NCBI GenBank assembly: GCA_003164675.1
Contig: PLTX01000017.1
Span: forward strand, 1-38,870
Direction of reading: 5' to 3'
Length of the DNA: 38,870 nucleotides
Source of the DNA: Verrucomicrobiota bacterium
Lineage (GTDB): Bacteria > Verrucomicrobiota > Verrucomicrobiia > Palsa-1439
Below are positions 18,255 through 26,438 of this stretch, piece by piece. Below the pieces are notes generated by a model that saw only the letters and a program-made list of their open reading frames with translations, made no database searches and was not told the origin of the DNA. The translations under genes were made by a program, and so were the position numbers. How positions within the stretch are numbered: position 1 is the first letter of the stretch; each line of letters begins with the position of its first letter.

Positions 18255-19031
18255 GTGGAAAGCAAATTCTACCAAGCCGGCAAGCATCGCGCGGAGAAGG
18301 TGCAGGAGTTGTTCGCCGCGATCGCGCGCCGGTACGACCTGCTCAACGACATTATGAGCGCGGGGCTGCATCGGCGGTGGAAACGGCGGTTGGTGGAGTT
18401 GGCGCTGGGGGAAGGGGAGGCGGGAAGCCGGAAGCGGGTGCTCGATCTGTGCTGTGGGACGGGGGACATCGCGTTGGCGTTCGCGCGCGCGGGGGCGGAC
18501 GTGACGGGGGCGGACTTTACGGAGGAGATGTTGCGGGTGGCGGAGGCGCGTTGTGGCGCGGGCGGGACGACCGCGGAAGGAACGAAGGATTTGAATTCGC
18601 AGGCGGGACGCCCGCGTAACGTATCTTGGGTGCGGGCCGACGCGTTGCGGCTGCCGTTTCCCGACAACTCGTTCGACGTGGTGAGCGTGGGATATGGTTT
18701 GCGAAACCTGGCGGATATCGAGCGAGGGCTACGCGAGATCCTACGCGTGCTCAAGCCGGGCGAGAGATTCCTGTCGCTCGATTTTGGGAAGCCGGAGTCG
18801 ACGGCCTTTCGCGCGCCGTACTTTGGTTATTTGCGGGTCGTGTTGCCAATCCTCGGGCGCGTCTTCTGCGGCGATCCCGACACGCACGGGTATATTCTCG
18901 CTTCGTTGCGAGATTACCCGGCGCAGAAGGGGATCGAAGAATTGATGATCTCGTGTGGCTACCGCGATTGCGGCTTTGAGGAGTTTTGTCTGGGGTCGAT
19001 GGCCATCAACTACGGCGTGAAGCCGAAGTAA
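18255..19031 (+). CDS. ubiE: Demethylmenaquinone/ubiquinone C-methyltransferase
   Basis: A SAM-dependent methyltransferase for the last ring methylation of menaquinone (or ubiquinone), 258 residues. Signature phrases: FAAIARRYDLLNDIMSAGLHRRWKR, VLDLCCGTGDIALAFARAGADVTGADF, LPFPDNSFDVVSVGYGLRNLADIERGLREILRVLKPGE and DPDTHGYILASLRDYPAQ. The start is GTG at 18255. Between the second motif and the PFPDNSF segment there is an extra stretch of roughly 15-20 residues (about 101-120). It is encoded by GC-rich palindromic DNA of REP type, so a repeat seems to have inserted in frame in a surface loop. The key residues remain, so activity is probably kept. Confidence 0.95.
   Translation: MESKFYQAGKHRAEKVQELFAAIARRYDLLNDIMSAGLHRRWKRRLVELALGEGEAGSRKRVLDLCCGTGDIALAFARAGADVTGADFTEEMLRVAEARCGAGGTTAEGTKDLNSQAGRPRNVSWVRADALRLPFPDNSFDVVSVGYGLRNLADIERGLREILRVLKPGERFLSLDFGKPESTAFRAPYFGYLRVVLPILGRVFCGDPDTHGYILASLRDYPAQKGIEELMISCGYRDCGFEEFCLGSMAINYGVKPK
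18603..18615 (+). repeat. REP-like palindrome inside ubiE
   Basis: GCGGG-ACG-CCCGC forms a short perfect hairpin within the coding sequence. A related imperfect copy with a GGGCGGGACGACC core lies about 45 nt upstream (18557-18575). Together they encode the residues that appear as an insertion relative to other UbiE proteins. Confidence 0.55.
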
Positions 19032-19042
19032 GTTCCAGGGGA

Positions 19043-20089
19043 TTACGCTAGGCCAACGCGGAACAGGGTCTTTTGTTTGTACGTTTGGCCGGGGCGGAGG
19101 ATGACCGACGGGAAGGCCGGTTGGTTGACGGAATCGGGGAGATGTTGGGTCTCGAGGCAGAACCCGCTGTGTTTGGGGTAGGCGCGACCGCGTTTGCCGG
19201 CGATGGTGCCGTCGAGGAAGTTTCCCGTATAGAATTGGACGCCCGGCTCGGTCGTGTGCACCTCGAGAACGCGACCCGATTGCGGATCGCGTATGCGGGC
19301 GGCGAGTTTGATTTCATCGCCGCTTCCGTCCAGCACAAACGTGTGATCGTAGCCGACGGGGTCGCCTTTGACCTGATCGATGCGTTGGCCGATCGGGGTG
19401 GGCCTTGTAAAATCCATGGGTGTGCCCGCGACGGGTTTGATTTCGCCGGTGGGAATCAGCGTGTCGTTCACCGGGACGAACCGCGTGGAGGGAATCAACA
19501 ACTCGTGGCCGAGGATGGTTCCCGAGCCGGCGAGGTTGAAGTAGGTGTGATTGGTCAGGTTGACCGGCGTGGGTTTGTCGGTGGTGGCGGTGTAGTCGAC
19601 GACGAGTTCGTTGTCATCCGTGAGCGTGTAGACAACGGCGACGTTGAGGTTGCCGGGGTAACCTTCCTCGCCATCGGGACTCTGGCGAGTGAATTTGACG
19701 GACGGGTTTTTGCCGGCAGCCGCTTCGGCCTGCCAGTAGGCCTTGTCGAAACCTTTGCGACCACCATGCAAATGATGGGTGCCGTTGTTGGTGGCGAGGT
19801 GGTATTCCTTGCCGTCCAGATGGAAGCGCCCGTGGGCGATGCGATTGGCGCAGCGTCCGACGATGCAACCGAAATACGGACTATTGCACTGGACGTAACC
19901 TTCGAGAGTGTCGAAGCCGAGGGTGATGTCGCCGAGGCAGTCGTGTCGGTCGGGAGCTTCGAACGTGACGAGGGCCGCGCCGTAATTCATCACGGAAGCG
20001 GTCACGCCGTGTTGGTTGCCCAGGGAGAACAAGGTGACGACGGAATGATCGGGGAGTGTCCCGAATGACTTTGTATGAAGGCTCATCAT
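19043..20089 (-). CDS. galM: Aldose 1-epimerase (galactose mutarotase)
   Basis: Interconverts alpha and beta anomers of galactose/glucose ahead of galactokinase. The 348 residues show the family landmarks: GRCANRIAHGRF, NNGTHHLHGG, the catalytic histidine in NHTYFNLAG, GYDHTFVLDG, EPGVQFYTGNF and the catalytic glutamate in CLETQHLPDS. There is no signal peptide, so it is cytoplasmic. The first ATG (20089) overlaps the galK stop in the sequence ATGATGA, indicating tight coupling. It converges with ubiE, with an 11-nt gap between the two stops. Confidence 0.96.
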   Translation of the reverse strand: MMSLHTKSFGTLPDHSVVTLFSLGNQHGVTASVMNYGAALVTFEAPDRHDCLGDITLGFDTLEGYVQCNSPYFGCIVGRCANRIAHGRFHLDGKEYHLATNNGTHHLHGGRKGFDKAYWQAEAAAGKNPSVKFTRQSPDGEEGYPGNLNVAVVYTLTDDNELVVDYTATTDKPTPVNLTNHTYFNLAGSGTILGHELLIPSTRFVPVNDTLIPTGEIKPVAGTPMDFTRPTPIGQRIDQVKGDPVGYDHTFVLDGSGDEIKLAARIRDPQSGRVLEVHTTEPGVQFYTGNFLDGTIAGKRGRAYPKHSGFCLETQHLPDSVNQPAFPSVILRPGQTYKQKTLFRVGLA

Positions 20090-21321
20090 CCTTTCCAGAT
20101 GGTCACGCCATCGACGAGGTTACACACGTGGACGGCATATTTGTCGGCGAGATGAGGACAGTGGCGCGGATACTGCGCGTCCACGGCGGCCTTGAGGGCA
20201 TCGACGCTCTCAGCGCGCACGAGGGCACCTGCCGCACCCTTGTCGCCGCCGCCGAGCATGCGTTCGCCGAGCACGCCGGGGACGGAGCGGGCGATCTCGC
20301 ACATCGTTTCCAGTTCCGGCCCCGAGATTTGGTAATCGTCCCGCAACCCGATGCCATCCTCGCGGAAGATCGCGCCGACGGTCTCGACGTCGCCGGAATT
20401 CCACGCGTCGAGCATCCTGTCGAAGCGCTGCTGCGCGTGGAAGATGTATTTCAGACGAGCGCAGAGACGGGGATGCGACGCGCCGTATCGGGCAATCACG
20501 CGGTCGTACAGGTGCTGGTCCCGAATATCGGCAAGATGGGTGAAGCCGAATTGCTTGCCGGCCAAGGTGACGAGTTCCTCGCATTCCGCGCGGCGAACTT
20601 TGTACGTAGATCTTTCCAGGCCGGGCCGCACGGTGCCGGTATCGAGGCTGACGAAGCGGAAGTCGATGGTGTGACGACCGAGGGGCGCGTGATGGATAAC
20701 ACCGTCTTTCGGATCGTAAAGAGTGCCCATGCCGGCACGGGCGAAATAGATCATGAGCGGGTCGAGTTTCCCGCAGGGCGAGCCGATGTAGTCGTTTTCG
20801 ACGGCTTGAGCCATGCCGACGATCTTCATGCCGTCGGAGAGGGTGATGGCATTTACGTCCAAGAACGTGAGCAACAGGTTGATGTCGAGGGATGCCGAGC
20901 GGGACATGCCGCCGCCGGGGATGTTGCCATAGAGGACGGCGTCGAAGCCGCGGGTCAAAGTGAATCCTTCCCGGCGCAGGATGAAGTCAACGCCGTAAGG
21001 GAAGCGGGCCCAGGTGTCGGTAATGGCCCTGGATTTTGCGGGAGGGACGTGGCCGAGCTGGAAATCGACGATGCCATCGTGCGGAAAGTTCGCGCTAAAC
21101 AAGCGCACACGGTTGGTGTCGTTTGGTTTGTAGGCGAGCCAGAGGAAACGGTCGGTGCCGACGCCAAAGAGCGCGGTGCCGTTGTAGTCGCCATGCTCGA
21201 TACCGAGACAGAAGCGCGAAGACGTCCGCCGAACCGTCCCGCCCCGAACGTCAAGCCCGGTGTCCGCGGCGGCGCGAGCGAGAATTTCTCGCGCGTGAAG
21301 ATTGGAGTCGGGGCCGTTCAT
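20086..21321 (-). CDS. galK: Galactokinase, divergent GHMP kinase
   Basis: Phosphorylates galactose to galactose-1-phosphate in the Leloir pathway. The 411 residues belong to the GHMP kinase family: the N-terminal sugar-binding region reads SRFCLGIEHGDYNG, the ATP loop YGNIPGGGMSRSASLDIN, and the third motif MLGGGDKGAAGALV. These depart from classical GalK (GEHTDYN, P-x-G-x-GLSSSA, GGGFGG), so another sugar substrate cannot be excluded, but the coupled galM supports galactose. The start is the ATG at 21321, where the similarity begins; in-frame upstream starts back to 21438 are less likely. No strong ribosome-binding site. Confidence 0.88.
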   Translation of the reverse strand: MNGPDSNLHAREILARAAADTGLDVRGGTVRRTSSRFCLGIEHGDYNGTALFGVGTDRFLWLAYKPNDTNRVRLFSANFPHDGIVDFQLGHVPPAKSRAITDTWARFPYGVDFILRREGFTLTRGFDAVLYGNIPGGGMSRSASLDINLLLTFLDVNAITLSDGMKIVGMAQAVENDYIGSPCGKLDPLMIYFARAGMGTLYDPKDGVIHHAPLGRHTIDFRFVSLDTGTVRPGLERSTYKVRRAECEELVTLAGKQFGFTHLADIRDQHLYDRVIARYGASHPRLCARLKYIFHAQQRFDRMLDAWNSGDVETVGAIFREDGIGLRDDYQISGPELETMCEIARSVPGVLGERMLGGGDKGAAGALVRAESVDALKAAVDAQYPRHCPHLADKYAVHVCNLVDGVTIWKG

Positions 21322-21516
21322 TATTGAATTGAGCCTAGTGGACGTGCAGGCTAGCTGCTCTTGCATTCCCCACTTCAAGGCGTATGTTGCAGCGGAGAGT
21401 CGAGACGCTTTCTCGCTGGGCAAGGCGACAAGCCGCATTAGGAGCGGCTCGGGGAGTTCAAAGTTGCGAGTAGGCCTCGGCTCTCCGCTTCTATTTTGGC
21501 TGACTTGTTGGGCTTA
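21322..21516 (-). other. Structured noncoding leader upstream of galK
   Basis: This stretch has no supported gene but several nested inverted repeats: AGCGGAGAG (21391-21399) with CTCTCCGCT (21481-21489), and AGCCGC (21431-21436) with GCGGCT (21444-21449). On the reverse strand it would be the 5' leader of galK-galM if transcribed from upstream. I do not recognise a known riboswitch class. Confidence 0.35.
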
Positions 21517-21618
21517 CTAAAACGTTCCTTTGGCTCTTAGGAACGCGCATAGAATCAGCACGGCGAAAACCGCAACAAACGCTAAGAGTAGAAGACGCTT
21601 CTTCTGTTGCGCCTCCAT
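21517..21618 (-). CDS. Small single-pass membrane protein (33 aa)
   Basis: A 33-residue frame (start 21618, stop 21517-21519) with an excellent ribosome-binding site, GAGGAGG ending 7 nt before the ATG. The protein starts MEAQQKKR, continues with a hydrophobic stretch of about 20 residues (LLLLAFVAVFAVLILCAFL), and ends in a short basic tail RAKGTF. Such a topology fits a bitopic small membrane protein with the N-terminus in the cytoplasm. It lies between the larger membrane protein gene and galK on the same strand. Function unknown. It is too short for default gene calling but well supported. Confidence 0.72.
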   Translation of the reverse strand: MEAQQKKRLLLLAFVAVFAVLILCAFLRAKGTF

Positions 21619-21692
21619 GTTTGTCCTCCTCAGGGGAGAGTATGCCGCTCGTAATCGCTGCAGTCAAGCCGTGGCTTGAACACGGTGCCGCG

Positions 21693-22007
21693 TCACGGCT
21701 CGCGGCGTTTGCGCGATTTCACGCCGAGGTTGGAGGACATGAATTCCTGACGAAAGAGTTCGCGGTGGGTGCGTTTGGAAGCGCGTCGGACAAGGAGCAT
21801 GTCCCCGAGGGCGATGAGGATGGCGGCGAAGGTGAGCAGTGTGCACCAGGTCCAGTAGAGGAGGAACTGCGGGCCTTGGAGCTGTTGGGCGAAGATGGTC
21901 GAGCCGAGAACAACCATGAGCGCGCACACGGTGAGCAGGATTGCGCCGACGATGCGGAGCGCGATTTGCCAGCGGGAGAGGGGCAGCTTGTCGCGATTGG
22001 CGTTCAT
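21693..22007 (-). CDS. Hypothetical membrane protein with two TM helices
   Basis: A 104-residue protein (ATG 22007) beginning MNANRDKLPLSRWQIALRIVG, with two hydrophobic helices (about residues 12-35 and 45-66) connected by FAQQLQGPQF. The C-terminus is strongly basic (VRRASKRTHREL...KSRKRREP). A GTG at 22049 would add 14 residues. No domain is recognised. It follows the ugpC-like gene by 53 nt in the same direction, perhaps in one transcript. Confidence 0.7.
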   Translation of the reverse strand: MNANRDKLPLSRWQIALRIVGAILLTVCALMVVLGSTIFAQQLQGPQFLLYWTWCTLLTFAAILIALGDMLLVRRASKRTHRELFRQEFMSSNLGVKSRKRREP

Positions 22008-22060
22008 GTTTTGGGAGCGGGACGACAAAGTGGTGACGAGTTGCCGCACTCCACGAACGC

Positions 22061-23185
22061 TTATACGATGACCTGCTCGGTCTGGGAATCGAAGAAATGG
22101 CTCTTGCGCATGTCGAACGCCATGTCGAGTTTCTGGCCGACGTCGGCTTTCTGGTGCGGGTTGACGCGCGCGACGAAGCTGTGTCGGCCGGTGTTGAGGT
22201 AGAGGTAAATCTCCGCGCCCATCGGCTCGACGACTTCGACGGTGGCTGCGGCGGTCTGGTCGGGTTCGGCGAACGCCGCATGCTGCTTGTCGTTGATGTC
22301 TTCAGGGCGTGAGCCGAACACGACGGGCTTGCCGACGTAACCCGCCAGCTTCTTCGCCATGTCGTCGTTAACCCGTATGGCAAAACCCTTGCCATCACCG
22401 GGCGCTTGCTCGACGAACCAGAGTCCGCCCTGCCGTTGTTCGATGGCGCCCTTGAAGAAATTCATCGGCGGCGACCCGATAAAACCCGCCACAAACATGT
22501 TCCGGGGGTTGTCGTAGAGGCCAAGCGGCTCGGCGACCTGCTGGATGACGCCGTCTTTCATCACCACGATGCGGTCGCCCATGGTCATGGCTTCGACCTG
22601 GTCGTGGGTGACGTAGATCATGGTGGACTTGAGGCGGTCGTGGAGCTTGGAAATCTCGGCGCGCATCTGGACGCGCATTTTGGCGTCGAGGTTCGAGAGC
22701 GGTTCGTCGAAGAGGAAGGCTTTCGGTTTGCGAACGATGGCGCGGCCGACGGCGACGCGCTGGCGTTGACCGCCCGAGAGCGCCTTGGGTTTGCGCTGGA
22801 GCTGTTCGTCGGTGATGCCGAGGATTTGGGCGGCTTTGCGGACGCGCTGGTCGATCTCGTTTTTCGGGTATTTGCGCAGCATCAGGCCAAACGCCATGTT
22901 TTTGTAGACGGTCATGTGCGGATAGAGCGCGTAATTCTGGAAGACCATGGCGATGTCGCGGTCTTTGGGCGGAACGTCGTTGACGCGCTTGCCGTCGATG
23001 AAGATGTTGCCGCTGGAGATTTCCTCGAGGCCCGCGACCATGCGCAGCGTGGTAGATTTGCCGCAGCCGGATGGGCCGACGAGAACGACGAATTCCTGGT
23101 CGCCGATTTCCAGGGTGGCGTCATCAACCGCTTTGACACCACCCGCGTAGACCTTGGACACGTTTTCGAGGAGAACCTTGGCCAT
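22061..23185 (-). CDS. ugpC: ABC transporter ATP-binding protein, UgpC/MsmK/MalK type
   Basis: The ATPase of a carbohydrate-uptake (CUT1) ABC importer, 374 residues. Walker [10 protein letters not shown] (37-45), Q-loop [14 protein letters not shown], signature [14 protein letters not shown], Walker [13 protein letters not shown] and H-loop [11 protein letters not shown] are all intact. The C-terminal TOBE/regulatory region ([34 protein letters not shown]) is characteristic of MalK-like shared ATPases. No permease or binding protein is next to it, so it is probably an orphan subunit serving several sugar importers. The downstream galK-galM suggest sugar uptake and use. A -10/-35 pair was not obvious in the 38 nt ahead of it. 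Confidence 0.95.
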   Translation of the reverse strand: MAKVLLENVSKVYAGGVKAVDDATLEIGDQEFVVLVGPSGCGKSTTLRMVAGLEEISSGNIFIDGKRVNDVPPKDRDIAMVFQNYALYPHMTVYKNMAFGLMLRKYPKNEIDQRVRKAAQILGITDEQLQRKPKALSGGQRQRVAVGRAIVRKPKAFLFDEPLSNLDAKMRVQMRAEISKLHDRLKSTMIYVTHDQVEAMTMGDRIVVMKDGVIQQVAEPLGLYDNPRNMFVAGFIGSPPMNFFKGAIEQRQGGLWFVEQAPGDGKGFAIRVNDDMAKKLAGYVGKPVVFGSRPEDINDKQHAAFAEPDQTAAATVEVVEPMGAEIYLYLNTGRHSFVARVNPHQKADVGQKLDMAFDMRKSHFFDSQTEQVIV

Positions 23186-23381
23186 TGTGGGTCGCTTTCG
23201 ATTCGGATTCGAACTGAAGGTCGGTGGGGCAGTTTATAGCAAAGCCCGCGCAGTGGTGTCAAACCAACATTCCGCGCGGATTCCTTCAGCACGAAGGGAT
23301 CGAAGCGCGACGGCAGAGTGGTGCGGCTACGCGGGATGCTGTCGGTGGAATGGACGCCCGCAACCCTCGTGAACATTCCCG

Positions 23382-23410
23382 TTCACCATGGCGAGGGCGG
23401 GTGCTATACT
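23382..23410 (+). promoter_or_regulatory. Predicted extended -10 promoter of the msbA-like gene
   Basis: TTCACC (23382-23387) and TATACT (23405-23410) are 17 nt apart, and the -10 is preceded by TGC (extended -10). The hexamer ends 11 nt before the ATG at 23422, predicting a leader of about 5 nt. Confidence 0.6.
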
Positions 23411-23421
23411 CGCGGTTGGGG

Positions 23422-25182
23422 ATGAACGAACGACTCGAAATCTGGCCGGTGTACAAGCGGCTGTTGGGGTACGTGAAACCGTACCACACGCGGCTGGCAC
23501 TGGGCATTGTCCTGGCGGTGGCGTACAGCGGGGCCAACGCGGCGACGTTGGGCGTGGTGAAGAAAGTGTGGTCGGGAATCTTCGAGCACGGAAGCCAGGA
23601 TCTCGGGTTGTGGATGGCGCTGGCGTACGCGGGATTGTTGCCACTGGTGATGATCGTGCGCGGCGTGTGCGATTTCGGGACGACGTACCTGATGAACTGG
23701 GTGGGCGGCCGGGTGGTGAACGATCTGCGCGGATTGTTCTTCGAGCATTTGCAGACGTTGTCGCTGGATTATTTTACGGAAACGAAGACGGGCGAGTTGA
23801 TTTCCCGGGCGACGAACGACGTGGGGGCGCTGCAGAACTCGATCACGGTGGTGGTGGGAGACCTGGTGAAGCAGCCGTGCACGCTGGTGGGCGTGGTGGC
23901 GGGCATGTTGTGGTTGGATTGGAAGTTGACGCTGTTCACGCTGGTGTTGTTCCCACTGTGCCTGGTGCCGATCACGGTGTATGGGCGGAGGATTCGGCGG
24001 GCGGCGCGTCCGATGCAGGAACACCAGGCGTCGCTGGTATCGGTGATGCACGAGGCGCTGATGGGGATGCGGGTGATGAAGGCGTTCGGGATGGAGGAGC
24101 GCGAGGCGGCGGACTTTCGCGAGTTGTGTCGGAAATTCTTCAGCCAACGGATGCGGATCGTGCGGGCCAAGGCGATTTCCACGCCATTGATCGAGATGAT
24201 CTCGGGTGTGGCGGCGGCGTTTATCTTTCTGTACGCATATCGGACGGGGATGCCGGCGAGCACGCTGGTGAGCATGGCGGGGGGCATGTTTCTGATGTAC
24301 GAGCCGGTGAAGAAGCTCAGCGCGGTACGGATGCAGTTGCAGGAGAGCGTGAGCGCGGCGCAACGGGTGTTCCAGGTGCTGGACACGAAGCCGACGGTGG
24401 TCGAATTCCCGCATGCTTGCGAGCTGAAACCATTGCGGCAGTCGATCCGGTTCGAGAACGTGGGATTTTCCTACGGCGAGAACGGGGCCGCACTGGAGTC
24501 GGTGAATGTGGAGGTGCTGGCGGGGACGGTGGTGGCCGTGGTGGGCGCGAGCGGCGCGGGCAAGACCACGTTGTTCAATTTGGTCCCGCGGTTCTACGAT
24601 CCGACGAAGGGCGCGATCAAGATCGACGGAGTGGATATTCGGGAGGGGACATTCAAATCGTTGCGGGACCAGATCGGGCTGGTGACGCAGGAGACATTTT
24701 TGTTCAACGACACGGTGGGGATCAATATTGCGTATGGAAAACCCGGCGCGTCGCAAGAGGAGATCATCAGCGCGGCCAAGCGGGCCCACGCGCACGAGTT
24801 CATCATGCAGACGCCGCACGGGTACGACACGGTGATTGGCGAAGCGGGGATGAGATTGTCGGGCGGGCAGCGTCAGCGGCTGGCGATTGCGCGGGCGGTG
24901 TTGAAGGATCCGCCGATTTTGCTGTTGGATGAAGCGACGAGCGCGTTGGACACCGAGAGCGAGCGGGTGGTGCAGGCGGCGCTGGATGAATTGATGTGGG
25001 GCAGCCGGGAGCGGAAGTCGCACACGATGCTGGTGATCGCGCATCGGTTGTCGACGGTGCAACACGCGGACCGCATCATCGTGCTGGAGAAGGGGCGGGT
25101 GGTGGAAGAGGGGACGCACGACCATCTTTTGGCAAGGGGGCGGGTGTACAAACGGCTGTACGAGCTGCAGTTCAGTGCGTGA
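23422..25182 (+). CDS. msbA: MsbA-like ABC exporter (fused TM and ATPase domains)
   Basis: A 586-residue half-transporter, close in length to MsbA (582). Six TM helices lie in the first 310 residues (for example LALGIVLAVAYSGANAA, TLVGVVAGMLWLDWKLTLFTLVLFPLCLVPI). The ATPase domain then has Walker A GASGAGKTT, LVTQETFLFNDTV, signature [14 protein letters not shown], Walker B ILLLDEATSALD and switch VIAHRLST. The closest known relatives flip lipid A core or other lipids across the inner membrane, fitting a diderm host. A short extra loop (MWGSRERKSH) precedes the switch histidine. The ATG at 23422 is chosen because the conserved N-terminus begins there and the predicted promoter lies immediately upstream. 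Confidence 0.92.
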   Translation: MNERLEIWPVYKRLLGYVKPYHTRLALGIVLAVAYSGANAATLGVVKKVWSGIFEHGSQDLGLWMALAYAGLLPLVMIVRGVCDFGTTYLMNWVGGRVVNDLRGLFFEHLQTLSLDYFTETKTGELISRATNDVGALQNSITVVVGDLVKQPCTLVGVVAGMLWLDWKLTLFTLVLFPLCLVPITVYGRRIRRAARPMQEHQASLVSVMHEALMGMRVMKAFGMEEREAADFRELCRKFFSQRMRIVRAKAISTPLIEMISGVAAAFIFLYAYRTGMPASTLVSMAGGMFLMYEPVKKLSAVRMQLQESVSAAQRVFQVLDTKPTVVEFPHACELKPLRQSIRFENVGFSYGENGAALESVNVEVLAGTVVAVVGASGAGKTTLFNLVPRFYDPTKGAIKIDGVDIREGTFKSLRDQIGLVTQETFLFNDTVGINIAYGKPGASQEEIISAAKRAHAHEFIMQTPHGYDTVIGEAGMRLSGGQRQRLAIARAVLKDPPILLLDEATSALDTESERVVQAALDELMWGSRERKSHTMLVIAHRLSTVQHADRIIVLEKGRVVEEGTHDHLLARGRVYKRLYELQFSA

Positions 25183-25273
25183 CTGGCGGAGTGCCCAAGC
25201 GGTTCTACCGCGTCGGAGTCTGGCCGTTGCCGGGCGCTGTTTTCGTCCGAACTCAATGGAAGTGGGGTCACAT

Positions 25274-25471
25274 ATGAGGAGTAAAGTCAGGGCACAATGC
25301 TGCGTTTCGGTCGACCACAAGGCCGTCATTCCTGCCGTGACGTGGACCGACACCGCGGAGTTCCGCAACCACCACTACCATCAGGCCACCGACACGCCGC
25401 AGACGCTCGATTGCGATTTCCCGCAGGCTGTTACTCAGGTTCTCATCGCCACCGTGTCGATGACGGTATAG
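25274..25471 (+). CDS. Doubtful small ORF (65 aa)
   Basis: ATG at 25274 opens a 65-codon frame beginning MRSKVRAQCCVSVDHKAV and containing a His-rich FRNHHYHQ patch. There is no good ribosome-binding site and no recognised family. It lies in otherwise degraded sequence, so it may be a fragment. Confidence 0.22.
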   Translation: MRSKVRAQCCVSVDHKAVIPAVTWTDTAEFRNHHYHQATDTPQTLDCDFPQAVTQVLIATVSMTV

Positions 25472-25484
25472 ATTCGGCTAACGC

Positions 25485-25622
25485 GTGGATCGCTACGCCA
25501 AGACGTGTCAGGAATGCGGCACGAAAACCGGCCTGCTCGACCGCGTGCGCGTGTGTGCTAGGGAACTGGCGGCGGGACCGTATCGGCGGAAACCGAGAGG
25601 GCGTAGACCAACCTGCAATTAG
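25485..25622 (+). CDS. Doubtful small ORF with zinc-ribbon-like start
   Basis: GTG at 25485 opens a 45-codon frame whose start, YAKTCQECGTKTGLLDRVRVC, has a C-x-x-C and a later cysteine like half of a zinc ribbon, followed by a basic tail. No ribosome-binding site. Probably a remnant of a longer protein. Confidence 0.2.
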   Translation: MDRYAKTCQECGTKTGLLDRVRVCARELAAGPYRRKPRGRRPTCN

Positions 25623-26066
25623 CGTTTCACTTTGGCGGAACATGCTGCCTGCTTCCTTTCGGCAATCTTGATGCTATGCCGCCCTCATCATCGCTTCCAA
25701 CCCCGCAATCGCCCCCGCGGCTTCCCGTTTGTAAGCTCCTCGGGGACAGAGGATTAATGGCCTTTTCAAGAGCGACAGGATACGGCACGAACGCTTTAGC
25801 ATCTTCATCGCATCAAAGGTCTGTTGCCCGGGCAGACGGCAACACCCAAACTGCTGCATTGCAATGGCTCAGGGTTGGGGGTTATGGGCAGCTGATGGCG
25901 GCAGGGCTGTGGCAGGCTACCTGCTGCTCATGGGAGGCATGAGTGGCAGTGGAAGGTCACATCAGCATTCCATCCTCGCTGTTGACAATGAGGCGGGTTT
26001 CCTGGGGTTCTTTCCGCGACTAGAGCGGCAGATTGCCAGTATTCCCCGAATGGCGAAAGAGCATCT

Positions 26067-26438
26067 ATGTCGATAGTTGATAAAGCCAAGGACATTTACG
26101 AGTTGGTCAAGAAGGACGCAACGATTGAACTTCAAGAGAGGCTGATGGAATTCCGTGAGGAAGCGGTATCCTTACAGGAGGAGAATCTCAAGCTCAGGGA
26201 GCGCATTCAAGAACTGGAAGAGCAAGCGAGCGGGCGTGATGAGATTCTTTTTGATGGAGAGGTGTATTGGCGGAAAAGGAGTGACGGCAATGGCGATGGC
26301 AATAAGGAGGGGCCGTTTTGCCAGAAGTGTTATGATACAGAGGGCAAACTTGTGCGGCTCCAAGATGCAAAAAGACTCGTGGCGAGCCGAGACTGGCTTT
26401 GTGTTGTGTGCAAAACGGCCTACGGGCAGTTTCACTGA
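26067..26438 (+). CDS. Small coiled-coil and zinc-ribbon protein
   Basis: A 123-residue protein. Residues 1-55 form a helical coiled coil (IVDKAKDIYELVKK, then ELQERLMEFREEAVSLQEENLKLRERIQELEEQ). After EILFDGEVYWRK comes a cysteine-rich end with two C-x-x-C pairs (PFCQKCYDTEGKL and WLCVVCKTAYGQ), a likely zinc ribbon. The same layout recurs in a widespread group of short hypothetical proteins of many phyla that often lie in mobile or accessory regions. Function unknown; DNA or RNA binding is possible. The start at 26067 has only a weak ribosome-binding site. It sits beside the degraded region, consistent with an accessory island. The 237 nt after it hold nothing recognised. Confidence 0.75.
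   Translation: MSIVDKAKDIYELVKKDATIELQERLMEFREEAVSLQEENLKLRERIQELEEQASGRDEILFDGEVYWRKRSDGNGDGNKEGPFCQKCYDTEGKLVRLQDAKRLVASRDWLCVVCKTAYGQFH

Larger units (their letters stand above)
25183..26066. other. Gene-poor, apparently degraded region
   Basis: This stretch of nearly 900 bases holds no convincing full gene. The first 60 bases read VPKRFYRV in one frame, another orphan 'RFYR' tail like that after ilvB. Around 25674-25745 the minus strand encodes what looks like only the C-terminal end of a larger protein (YKREAAGAIAGLEAMM then a stop). Two tiny frames are listed separately with low confidence. I interpret it as decayed sequence left by rearrangement. Confidence 0.5.

Noticed and set aside
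19073..21327. Plus-strand frames of 331 and 423 residues opposite galM and galK.
   Set aside because: They are antisense to well-recognised genes and have no family features or ribosome-binding sites.
25186..25245. A tRNA-like stretch (GGCGGAGTGCCCAAGCGG...).
   Set aside because: It resembles the start of a tRNA-Ser only superficially. No acceptor stem, anticodon arm or T-loop could be paired; it fits a decayed protein tail better.
23388..25368. Long open frames of over 500 residues on both strands overlapping the msbA-like gene.
   Set aside because: They lie entirely across a clear ABC exporter with all motifs intact. Their translations are Gly/Arg- or His/Arg-rich without domains, typical of shadow frames in GC-rich DNA.
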